NCBI GenBank assembly: GCA_947458835.1
Contig: CANHBC010000010.1
Span: 1 to 37,947, forward strand
Origin: Betaproteobacteria bacterium
GTDB taxonomy: Bacteria > Pseudomonadota > Gammaproteobacteria > Burkholderiales > CAIKXV01
Length of the DNA stretch: 37,947 nucleotides
Direction of reading: 5' to 3'
Position numbers and translations under genes: made by a program. The first letter of the stretch is position 1. Each line of letters opens with the position of its first letter. Shown one piece after another: positions 26,825 to 34,840 of this stretch. The notes beneath the pieces were generated by a model. The model was not told the origin of the DNA, did no database searches, and worked only from the letters and a program-made list of their open reading frames with translations.

Positions 26825-27804
26825 CGGGCACCGCCCGCGTCGGCCAGGCGGATGCGCGGGTCGAGCAGGGAGTACAGCACGTCGACCACCAGGTTGATCA
26901 GCACGAACATCAGCACGATCAGCAGAACGTAGGCGACGATCACCGGCCGGTCGAGCTGGTTGATCGAATCGATCAGCAGCTTGCCCATGCCCGGCCAGGC
27001 AAAGATGCTCTCGGTCACCACCGCGAACGCGATCACCGATCCGAACTCCAGCCCGACGATGGTCACGATCGGGATCAGGATGTTCTTCAGCACGTGGACG
27101 CCGACGATGCGGCCGTCCGACAGCCCCTTGGCGCGGGCGAAGCGGATGTAGTCCTGCAGCATCACCTCGCGCGTGCCGGCCCGGGTCAGCCGCACCAGCA
27201 GCGCGAGGTTGAACAGCGCCAGGTTGGTCGCTGGCATCAGCAGGTGGCTCCAGCCGTCCAGCGTGAGGAAGGACACCGGCACGCCGAACAGTTCGACCGT
27301 GTCGCCGCGCCCGGTGGGCGGCAGCCAGCCGAGCCAGACCGAGAACACCATGATCAGCATCAGCCCGACCCAGAACGTGGGCAGGCTGAAGCCGAGGATG
27401 GACCCGGCCATGATCGCCTTCGACAGCCGTGACGAGGGCCGAAGGCCGGCGTACAGGCCCAGCGGTATGCCCAGCGCGATGGCGATCAGCATCGACACGG
27501 CCGCCAACTCCAGCGTCGCCGGCATGCGCTGGAAGATCAGCTCGAGCGCCGGGATGCCGGTCGAGAACGACCGCCCCAGGTCCCCCGACAGCGCGTTCGA
27601 GAGGAACTGCCAGTACTGCAGGTGCAGGGGCTGGTCCAGGCCGAGTTCGGCGATCGCGCGCGCGATGTCCTGCTGGTCGGCGTTCGGGTTGACGAGGATG
27701 TCGACCGGGTTGCCGATCGCATACACGCCGATGAACACCAGCAGCGACATCGCGAACAGCACGCCGATGCTCTGCATCAGTCGGCGCAGGATGAAGGCAA
27801 GCAC
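26821..27804 (-). CDS. Oligopeptide/dipeptide ABC transporter permease (DppB-like)
   Basis: MLAFILRRLMQSIGVLFAMSLLVFIGVYAIGNPVDIL; DYIRFARAKGLSDGRIVGVHVLKNILIPIVTIVGLEFG. Confidence 0.95.
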   Translation of the reverse strand: MLAFILRRLMQSIGVLFAMSLLVFIGVYAIGNPVDILVNPNADQQDIARAIAELGLDQPLHLQYWQFLSNALSGDLGRSFSTGIPALELIFQRMPATLELAAVSMLIAIALGIPLGLYAGLRPSSRLSKAIMAGSILGFSLPTFWVGLMLIMVFSVWLGWLPPTGRGDTVELFGVPVSFLTLDGWSHLLMPATNLALFNLALLVRLTRAGTREVMLQDYIRFARAKGLSDGRIVGVHVLKNILIPIVTIVGLEFGSVIAFAVVTESIFAWPGMGKLLIDSINQLDRPVIVAYVLLIVLMFVLINLVVDVLYSLLDPRIRLADAGGAR

Positions 27805-27832
27805 GGGTCGGGCGTCCGGCGACGGCGCGGGG

Positions 27833-29425
27833 CTACTTCTCGAGCCGGAACTCGTGCGCCCAGGTCGCCTCGTCGGTGCGCGCGCTGTAGCCGACGCCGC
27901 GCCGCATGCCCCAGACGCCGACCTGGTGGTAGAGCGGGATCAGGCCGACGTCGGCCATCGCTGCCTCGGTGGCGGCCTGGAACAGCTTCTCCCGTGCGGC
28001 GTCGTTCATCGTCGCGAGGCCGCGGTCGGTGAGCTGGTCGACCTTCGGGTTCGAGTAGCGGCCGCGGTTGGACACGCCCAGCCCCTTCTCGCGGTCGAAG
28101 GTCGACAGCAGCGAGCGCAGCGAGGACGATGCCTCGCCGGTGGCTGCGCCCCAGCCAGCCAGCAGGAAGCTGAACTCGAGGTTGTTCGCGCGGCTGAAGA
28201 ACACCGCCGAGGGCATCGCCTCTACGCGCGTGCGGATGCCGACCTTCGACAGCATCCCGGCCACCGCCTGTGCTACCTGCTCGTCGTTCACGTAGCGGTC
28301 GTTGGGTGCGTGCAGGGTGATCGTGAAGCCGTCCGGGTAGCCGGCCTCGGCGAGCAGCCTGCGCGCGCCGTCCGGGTCGAACGCCGGCGGGCGCAGCCCC
28401 GGCACGTGGCCGAACAGCCCGGGCGGCAGCAGCTGGCCGGTGGGCACGGCTGCGCCTTCCATCACCTTGTCGGCGATCGCCTGCCGGTTGATCGCCATCG
28501 ACATCGCGCGGCGGACGCGAACATCCTTCAGCGGGTTCCTGTCCAGCGGCTTGCCGGTGGCATCGGCGACGAAGGGCGAGCGGTCGCGCGCGCTGTCCAT
28601 GTGCAGGTAGATGAACCGGTTGGAGATGCCGCGCGCGAGCGTCAGTTCCTTGTTCAGCGCGAGCCGCGCGATGTCGGCGGTGGGTACGTTCTCGATCGCC
28701 CGCACGTCGCCGGCGAGCAGCGCAGCCACGCGCGTGGGGTCCTTCGCCAGGATGCGCAGCACCACCCGCTCCCAGGCCGGTTTCGGGCCCCAGTAAGCCT
28801 CGTTGCGCGCCAGTTCGATCCGGTCGTCGAGCTGCCAGCGGACGAAGCGCCACGGGCCGGTGCCGTTGACCGCGCGGCCGGCGTTGAAGTCCTCGGTGGA
28901 TGCCTTCTCATGCTTGGCCGAAACCACGTAGATGGTCGACAGGTCGTTCGGCAGCAGCGGATAGGGGGTCTTCGTGCGGATGCGCAGCGTGAACGGATCG
29001 ACCACCTGTACCTCGGCGATCTGCCGGGTGTAGATGCCGAACGAGGACGGGCTCTTGGGCACGCTGGGGGCGCGGCGCAGGCTTGCCACGACGTCGGCCG
29101 CGGTGAACTCGGTGCCGTCGTGGAAGCGTACGCCCTTGCGCAACCGGAACTCCCAGGTGAGTTCGTCGATCGTGCGCCATGACTCCGCGAGCCCCGGCCG
29201 GAGTCGGTAGCTGCCGTCCTTCGCGACGAGCGTCTCGTAGAGGTGCTCCATCACGTTGTTGTTCGGCGACAGGTTGTGGAAGTGCGGATCCATCGACGTG
29301 ATCGCAGCCGAGAGCCCGATGGTCAATTCCTGCGCGCGCGCCGTCGTGGCGGGCAGCGTGCTCAGGCAGGTGGCTGCAGCCAGCAGCAGGGCAGCGGTGG
29401 CGATCGCGCGGCGCATTGATGGCAT
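27833..29425 (-). CDS. ABC transporter substrate-binding protein, family 5 (peptide-binding)
   Basis: Signal peptide (MRRAIATAALLLAAATCLSTLPATTARA), AITSMDPHFHNLSPNNNVMEHLYETLVAKDG, WEFRLRKGVRFHDGTEFTAADVVASL. First gene of the dpp-like operon. Confidence 0.95.
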   Translation of the reverse strand: MPSMRRAIATAALLLAAATCLSTLPATTARAQELTIGLSAAITSMDPHFHNLSPNNNVMEHLYETLVAKDGSYRLRPGLAESWRTIDELTWEFRLRKGVRFHDGTEFTAADVVASLRRAPSVPKSPSSFGIYTRQIAEVQVVDPFTLRIRTKTPYPLLPNDLSTIYVVSAKHEKASTEDFNAGRAVNGTGPWRFVRWQLDDRIELARNEAYWGPKPAWERVVLRILAKDPTRVAALLAGDVRAIENVPTADIARLALNKELTLARGISNRFIYLHMDSARDRSPFVADATGKPLDRNPLKDVRVRRAMSMAINRQAIADKVMEGAAVPTGQLLPPGLFGHVPGLRPPAFDPDGARRLLAEAGYPDGFTITLHAPNDRYVNDEQVAQAVAGMLSKVGIRTRVEAMPSAVFFSRANNLEFSFLLAGWGAATGEASSSLRSLLSTFDREKGLGVSNRGRYSNPKVDQLTDRGLATMNDAAREKLFQAATEAAMADVGLIPLYHQVGVWGMRRGVGYSARTDEATWAHEFRLEK

Positions 29426-29526
29426 CGGTGTCTTCCGGTTGGGTTACGCGGGCAGCATAGCCGAACGCCGTCGATTGTCGAGGTCGGTCGCAGCAGGTGG
29501 ATGTCGGCCGGTCACCGGTGCAGGGT

Positions 29527-29556
29527 TTGACAGTGGCACGGGGCGCTGCCTATGCT
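29527..29556 (+). promoter_or_regulatory. Sigma70-like promoter for the argE-like gene
   Basis: TTGACA (29527-29532), 18-nt spacer, TATGCT (29551-29556). GGAG at ~29570 and ATG at 29582 follow. Confidence 0.6.
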
Positions 29557-29581
29557 CCGATCCGATACCGGAGTGCCACCC

Positions 29582-30808
29582 ATGACCGTCCAACCTTCCG
29601 CCGCTGCCGCTGCCGGTGTCCGTTCGCAGGCGCCGTCGCGCCCGTCGGATGCGACGATCGGGATGATCCGCCAGCTGATCGGATTCCCCACCACCAGCCG
29701 CGACTCCAACCTCGAACTGATCCACTTCGTCCGTGACTACCTCCGGTCGAACGGCGTCGAGGACGTGCGGCTTACCTTCGACGACGATCGGCGCAAGGCG
29801 AACCTGTTCGCCACCTTCGGCCCCCGGCTCGAGGGCGGGCGCGGTGGCCTGGTGCTGTCCGGCCATACCGACGTGGTGCCGGTCGAAGGGCAGCCCTGGG
29901 ACACCGATCCGTTCGCGATGGTCGAGCGCGACGGTCGCCTGTACGGGCGAGGGGCCGCCGACATGAAGGGCTTCGTCGGCGTGGTGCTTGCGAAGCTGCC
30001 GCGCTTCCTCGAGCATGACCTGAAGACGCCGGTGCATTTCGCGTTCTCGTATGACGAGGAGATCGGCTGCATCGGCGTGCGCCGCCTGATTGCCGATCTC
30101 GCCGATGCCGGTGTCAGGCCGACGGCCTGCATGGTCGGCGAGCCCACGCTGATGCGGCCGATCGTCGCGCACAAGGGCAAGCACTCCTGGCGCTGCAAGG
30201 TGCGCGGCCATGCCTCGCACTCGGCGTATGCACCGCAGGGGGTCAATGCGGTCGAGGCCGCCTGCGAGATCGTCGCCTTCCTGAAGGCGATGCAGCGCCG
30301 CTTCCGCGACGAGGGTCCGTACCTGCCCGAGTTCGATGTGCCGCACACCACGGTGCACACCGGCGTCATCCGCGGCGGCACCCAGCTCAACATCGTGCCG
30401 CACGAGTGCACGTTCGACTTCGAGTTCCGCTTCCTGCCCGGTGCCGATCCCGACGCCCTGTTCGATGCGGTGAAGGGCTATGCCGAAGGCACGCTGCTGC
30501 CCGAGATGCACCGTGTGCAGCCGGGCACCGGCTTCAGCTGGGAACTGCTTTCCTCGATGCCCGGCCTGAACGTCGATCCCGACGATGAGATCGTACGGCT
30601 GGCACGCGCCTTGTCGGGTCTTTCCGATACCGGCCGGGTGTCCTACGGGACCGAGGCGGGGCTGTTCGAGCAGGCCGGCATCCCGGCGGTCATCTGCGGT
30701 CCCGGCAGCATCGAGCAGGCGCACAAGCCAAATGAGTGGATCGCACTCGACCAGGTCCTGCAATGCGAGCGCTTCATCGATGGCGTGATCGAGCGCGTAT
30801 CCGCCTGA
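29582..30808 (+). CDS. argE: Acetylornithine deacetylase / M20 family metallohydrolase
   Basis: GGLVLSGHTDVVPVEGQPWDTDPFAMVERDGRLYGRGAADMKGFVGVVLAKLP, SYDEEIGCIGVRRLI, YGTEAGLFEQAGIPAVICGPGSIEQAHKPNEWI. Confidence 0.93.
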   Translation: MTVQPSAAAAAGVRSQAPSRPSDATIGMIRQLIGFPTTSRDSNLELIHFVRDYLRSNGVEDVRLTFDDDRRKANLFATFGPRLEGGRGGLVLSGHTDVVPVEGQPWDTDPFAMVERDGRLYGRGAADMKGFVGVVLAKLPRFLEHDLKTPVHFAFSYDEEIGCIGVRRLIADLADAGVRPTACMVGEPTLMRPIVAHKGKHSWRCKVRGHASHSAYAPQGVNAVEAACEIVAFLKAMQRRFRDEGPYLPEFDVPHTTVHTGVIRGGTQLNIVPHECTFDFEFRFLPGADPDALFDAVKGYAEGTLLPEMHRVQPGTGFSWELLSSMPGLNVDPDDEIVRLARALSGLSDTGRVSYGTEAGLFEQAGIPAVICGPGSIEQAHKPNEWIALDQVLQCERFIDGVIERVSA

Positions 30809-30910
30809 GTCCGGCACCTGACAAACGTGCAGGTTACGTGCCCGGACGGCACGGCAATTGCATAAACTCGCGCACTTGCAGTCGGGGATGCCGGGCTAGA
30901 CGCGGACCGG

Positions 30911-30989
30911 GATCCCCTCAGGGAGGATCGACGCCCCACGGAAGGGCGCGACCGACAACGGCTGCACCCGCTTCATGCGCGGGGTGCAG
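30911..30989 (+). ncRNA. Candidate structured 5' leader (riboswitch/attenuator-like) of the NMT1-type importer operon
   Basis: Hairpin A GATCCCC/GG-A-GGATC (30911-30929) and hairpin B GG(A)TCG(A)CGCCC-cacggaa-GGGCGCGACC (30925-30953) compete for 30925-30929. Hairpin C CTGCACCCGC/GCGGGGTGCAG (30962-30989) follows. Confidence 0.4.
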
Positions 30990-31028
30990 GCCGCCGCTAC
31001 CGACCCCCATTGTTCCCCCGGAGATTCC

Positions 31029-32150
31029 ATGTCGCACCAACCTGTCCGCTCCCCGTCCCGTCCTGACGCTGGCCGCCGCCGCCTGGTTGCCGGAGCCGCT
31101 GCCGCCGGTGCCGCGGCGGTGGTCTCGCCGTTCGCCAACGTGTACGCGCAGACGCCGCGCAAGGTGTCGATGACCCTGCCGTGGGTGGTCAACGGATCGA
31201 ACTTCTGGCCGGTGATCGGCCGCAACCGCGGGTACTTCAAGAGCCGCGGCATCGACCTCGAGGTCTCGCGCGGCTTCGGCTCGCCGGCGGCCACCCAGTC
31301 GGTGGCCAACAACAAGTTCGACTTCGGCTTCGTGTTCACCCCGGGCATCGTGGTCAATGCCGCGCGCGGACTGTTCACGACCGCGGTGGCCACCGTCGGC
31401 TACGACTCGCTGATGGGGGTCGCCGTGCCCGAGAACTCGCCGATCCGCAAGCCGGCCGATCTCGAGGGGCGGACCGTCGGCATGGTGCTCACTTCCGCCG
31501 AGGCGCCGTACTTCAACGCCTGGCTCGACCGCAACAAGGTCGACGGCAGGAAGATCACCCGCCAGACCCTCGACAGCCAGCTCATCGAACGCGCGCTGAT
31601 CAACAAGCAGGTCGATGCGATCACCTGCATCGGCACCTCCAGCCTGCCCCTGTTCCAGTCGCTCGGCTTCGACACCCGCTTCATGGGTTGGGCGCAGACC
31701 GGCCTGGACTTCTACTCGGGGCAACTGATCTGCCGCCCGGAGATGATCGAGAAGGACGCGCCGTTCGTGCAGGCCATGGTCGATGCGTTCATCGAATCGG
31801 TCGTTTTCACGCTGCGCAACCCCGAGGAGGCGATCGACATCATCGTCCGCGAGCAGCCGGAGATCGCTGCAGTGAAGAGCGGGCGCGAGAACTTCTCGCT
31901 GGCGCAGGCGCTGGCGCACCACACGATGGTGAGCGAAGAGGCGGTCAAGGGCGGGCTTGGCTTCGCCGACCTGAAGAAGGTGCAGGGCATGGTCGATGCC
32001 ACGCTCAAGTTTGCGGTCAGCGATGGCAAGCCGTTCTCCGCCGAGCAGGTGGTGACCAACCGCTTCGCCGGTCGAATCAAGCTGTCGGGCGCCGAATGGG
32101 ACGCGATCCGGCGCAACACGGAGAAGGTTCGCAAGCTGCTGACCACCTGA
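31029..32150 (+). CDS. ABC transporter substrate-binding protein, NMT1/THI5/SsuA-like
   Basis: RRRLVAGAAAAGAAAVVSPFANVYAQ Tat-like signal; RKVSMTLPWVVNGSNFWPVIGRNRGYFKSRGIDLEVSRGFGSPAATQSVANNKFDFGFV. CGGAG precedes the ATG. Confidence 0.93.
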   Translation: MSHQPVRSPSRPDAGRRRLVAGAAAAGAAAVVSPFANVYAQTPRKVSMTLPWVVNGSNFWPVIGRNRGYFKSRGIDLEVSRGFGSPAATQSVANNKFDFGFVFTPGIVVNAARGLFTTAVATVGYDSLMGVAVPENSPIRKPADLEGRTVGMVLTSAEAPYFNAWLDRNKVDGRKITRQTLDSQLIERALINKQVDAITCIGTSSLPLFQSLGFDTRFMGWAQTGLDFYSGQLICRPEMIEKDAPFVQAMVDAFIESVVFTLRNPEEAIDIIVREQPEIAAVKSGRENFSLAQALAHHTMVSEEAVKGGLGFADLKKVQGMVDATLKFAVSDGKPFSAEQVVTNRFAGRIKLSGAEWDAIRRNTEKVRKLLTT

Positions 32151-32154
32151 GGCC

Positions 32155-33039
32155 GTGATGCAGACTGCATCGACGGTGGACGCATCGGCGCAGGCCGCTG
32201 CCGCGCAGGCGGCGGCTGCCTCGGCTGGCATGGCCGCCGCGCAGGCGGCCTCGGCAGCGGCCGGGCGCCGCCGTGCGAGGCTGCTCGCGCTGCGGCGGAT
32301 CCTGCTGCCGGTGGTGGCCGCCGCCCTTTTCCTGCTGGTGTGGGAGGCCGGCACGCGCTGGGCACAGGTGCCCGAGGTGCTGCTGCCGCCCCCGTCGGCG
32401 GTGCTCGACCGGCTGGTCAGCGCGTTCCCGTTGCTGATGAAGCATGCCTGGCCGACGATCTGGCAGAGTCTGGCCGGGTTCGCGATCGCCACCGTACTCG
32501 GCATCACGCTGGCAACGCTGCTGTCGGCCTCGACGATCATCCGCGAGACGCTCTACCCGAACGTCGTGTTCTTCCAGCTGATCCCGAAGATCGCGCTGGC
32601 ACCGCTGTTCGTGGTCTGGTTCGGCCTCGGCCCCGAGGCGCGACTGTCGTTCTCGGTGTTCGTGAGTTTCTTCCCGGTCGTTATCGCCACGCTGGCCGGG
32701 CTGGACAACGTCGAGCGCGACCTGTTGCGGTTGTGCCGCGCGCTCACGGCGTCGAGCTGGCAGACCTTCGTGTCCGTGCGCCTGCCGCATGCCGTGCCTT
32801 ACATCTTCAGCGGCATGAAGATCGCGTCGACCTTCGCGATCATCGGCGTGATCGTTGGCGAGTTCATCACGTCCAAGATGGGCCTGGGCTACCTGATCCT
32901 GTTCGCATCGGCGCAGGCCGAGACCGCCCTGATCCTCGCCGCGATCAGCGTGTTGTGCGTGTTCGGCCTGGCGTTCTATGGCGTGGTCGCGCTGTGCGAG
33001 CGCTGGACGATCGAGCGCTTCGGCGACCGGCCGCGCTGA
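32155..33039 (+). CDS. ABC transporter permease (SsuC/TauC-like)
   Basis: FFQLIPKIALAPLFVVWFGLGPEARLSFSVFVSFFPVVIATLAGLDNVERDLLRLCRALTASSWQTFVSVRLPHAVPYIFSGMKIAS. ATG at 32158 equally likely. Confidence 0.93.
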   Translation: MMQTASTVDASAQAAAAQAAAASAGMAAAQAASAAAGRRRARLLALRRILLPVVAAALFLLVWEAGTRWAQVPEVLLPPPSAVLDRLVSAFPLLMKHAWPTIWQSLAGFAIATVLGITLATLLSASTIIRETLYPNVVFFQLIPKIALAPLFVVWFGLGPEARLSFSVFVSFFPVVIATLAGLDNVERDLLRLCRALTASSWQTFVSVRLPHAVPYIFSGMKIASTFAIIGVIVGEFITSKMGLGYLILFASAQAETALILAAISVLCVFGLAFYGVVALCERWTIERFGDRPR

Positions 33040-33059
33040 CGCAATCCTTGGGAGTGTCG

Positions 33060-33923
33060 ATGCAGATCCATGCCGATCCGGCGGCCGACCCGGCCGCCGA
33101 GTGGCGCCACCCGCAGCCGGTGGCGCCCGACCGCGACGCCGCCTACCTGTCGCTTCGCCACGCGCGCAAGGTCTACCAGACGCGCACCGGCGACGTAGAG
33201 GCGGTAGGCCTCGCCAACCTCGACATCGCGGCAGGCGAGTTCGTGTCCATCCTCGGGCCAAGCGGCTGCGGCAAGAGCACGCTGCTGTCGATGGTCGGCG
33301 GCCTGGAGAGCGTGACCGAGGGCGAGATCTGGCTGGAGGGTGCCCGGGTGACCGGTCCCCGGCGCGACTTCGGCTACATCTTCCAGGACCCGACACTGCT
33401 GCCGTGGAAGAGCGTCCTCGACAACGTGCTGTTCCCCATCCGCACGCAGAAGCGCCCGGTGGCCGACTACGAGGCTGAGGCGCACCGGCTGCTCGAGATG
33501 GTGGGCCTGGGCGAGTTCAAGGCGAAGCGGCCGCGCGAACTCTCGGGCGGCATGCGCCAGCGGGTGGCGCTGTGCCGCGGACTGATCAATGATCCGCGGC
33601 TGATGCTGATGGACGAGCCGTTCAGCGCGCTCGACGCCATCTCGCGTGACGACATGAACCTGGCGCTGGTGCGCCTGTGGGACAGTTACCACAAGACCGC
33701 GTTGTTCGTGACGCACTCTATCCGCGAGGCGGTGTTCCTGGCCGACCGCGTGCTGGTGATGACCGCGCGTCCGTCTCGCATCGTTGCCGACCTGCGGCTC
33801 CCGTTTGCCCGTCCGCGCGACGTGACCGTGCAGGACACGCCCGAGTTCAACCGCATCTGCGCCTGGCTGCGCGACCAGATCCAGGCGGGCTACGGTCGCC
33901 CGGAGCAGACGCGCGGCGGATGA
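33060..33923 (+). CDS. ABC transporter ATP-binding protein (SsuB/TauB-like)
   Basis: Start set at [72 protein letters not shown]. Confidence 0.95.
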   Translation: MQIHADPAADPAAEWRHPQPVAPDRDAAYLSLRHARKVYQTRTGDVEAVGLANLDIAAGEFVSILGPSGCGKSTLLSMVGGLESVTEGEIWLEGARVTGPRRDFGYIFQDPTLLPWKSVLDNVLFPIRTQKRPVADYEAEAHRLLEMVGLGEFKAKRPRELSGGMRQRVALCRGLINDPRLMLMDEPFSALDAISRDDMNLALVRLWDSYHKTALFVTHSIREAVFLADRVLVMTARPSRIVADLRLPFARPRDVTVQDTPEFNRICAWLRDQIQAGYGRPEQTRGG

Positions 33924-34648
33924 CCGGCGCGGCCCCTGACGCACGCGGTGCGGGTCCGGCGCGATTCCTGCACCCGACCACTGAGTGCTGGCAGCGGCTG
34001 TGCACGCATGAGGCGCTCGCATGCAGCCTCGCGCCGCCTTACCGCTGGCGCTTCCCTGTACGCCTGCCCGACGACCGGTGGCTGGAATTGCCGCTGCGCG
34101 CGCTCGCATCCGACGCGGACCGGGCGGTCGCCTCGCTGATCCCGAACCAGGCGTCGTTCACCGTCGTGCGCGCGCTGGCCGAGGCGATGACCGCACTCGC
34201 CCGGCGGCTGGGCGCGGAAGTGGTCGTCGGACCACCGACGCTGGGCATGGCGCTGTCGCCACTGGTCGCCGAGGGCCTGGGCTTCGAGCGCTACGTTCCG
34301 CTCGGGTACTCGCGCAAGTTCTGGTACAGCGACGCGCTTGCGCAGGACGTGCGCTCGCTTACCACGCCGGGCGATGGCAAGAAGGTCTATCTCGACCCGA
34401 ACCAGTTGCCGCTCGTGTCCGACCGTCTAGTCGTCGTGGTCGACGACACCGTCTCCAACGGCACGACGCTGTCCGCGGTCGCCCGGCTGCTGGCGACTGC
34501 CGGCGCACGACTGGGCGGCGTGGTGGTGGCGATGCGTCAGGGCCACGGCTGGCGATCCGCAGCCGAGACGCTGCAGGTACCGGTGCTGGGCGTGTTCGAC
34601 ACGCCGCGCCTGCGCTGGGGCGGCGACGGCTGGTACCCGGAGGAATAG
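33920..34648 (+). CDS. Phosphoribosyltransferase domain protein
   Basis: Start ATG overlaps the ATPase stop (ATGA). VVVVDDTVSNGTTLSAVARLL is the PRPP-binding motif. Also LGYSRKFWYSDALAQDVRSLTTPGDGKKVYLDPNQLPL. Confidence 0.85.
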   Translation: MTGAAPDARGAGPARFLHPTTECWQRLCTHEALACSLAPPYRWRFPVRLPDDRWLELPLRALASDADRAVASLIPNQASFTVVRALAEAMTALARRLGAEVVVGPPTLGMALSPLVAEGLGFERYVPLGYSRKFWYSDALAQDVRSLTTPGDGKKVYLDPNQLPLVSDRLVVVVDDTVSNGTTLSAVARLLATAGARLGGVVVAMRQGHGWRSAAETLQVPVLGVFDTPRLRWGGDGWYPEE

Positions 34649-34656
34649 CGAAGGCC

Positions 34657-34802
34657 GGGGTCAGGTCTTGCCTTTTGCCTCAGCGCGAGGATGGGGTCAG
34701 AGGATGGGGTCAGGTCTTGCCTTTTGCCTTCTGAGGCAAAAGGCAAGACCTGACCCCATCCGTGTGCTGAGGCAAAAGGCAAGACCTGACCCCATCCGTG
34801 TG
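34657..34802. repeat. Cluster of four copies of a 25-27 bp GGGGTCAGGTCTTGCCTTTTGCCT(CA) element in both orientations, with a palindrome and a tandem duplication
   Basis: + copies at 34657-34683 and 34706-34730; inverted copies at 34732-34757 and 34768-34793. Perfect 28-bp inverted repeat (34702-34729 / 34734-34761, spacer tctg). Perfect 36-bp tandem repeat (34731-34766 = 34767-34802). Confidence 0.95.
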
Positions 34803-34840
34803 ACCCCGAGCCGTGACCTCGGCCTACAGCCGATGTGCCG

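Noticed and set aside
24915-26831. 638-aa ORF with DppD at its C-terminus
   Set aside because: The first ~300 codons are out-of-frame with the DppC-like permease; the true ATPase start is the ATGA overlap at 25919.
30899-30960. Firm assignment as a ykkC/guanidine riboswitch
   Set aside because: I looked for the conserved CUAGGG...GGUCCGAGAG...CACGG pattern and found only partial resemblance (ctag, cacgg). Kept as an unclassified structured leader.
32340-33923. 527-aa ORF ending in the ABC ATPase
   Set aside because: The upstream part is an alternative frame of the permease. The ATPase starts at 33060 (MQIHADPAADP).
34657-34802. CRISPR array
   Set aside because: Repeat units occur in both orientations, are partly contiguous without regular unique spacers, and no cas genes are present. 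Better explained as REP-like palindromes.
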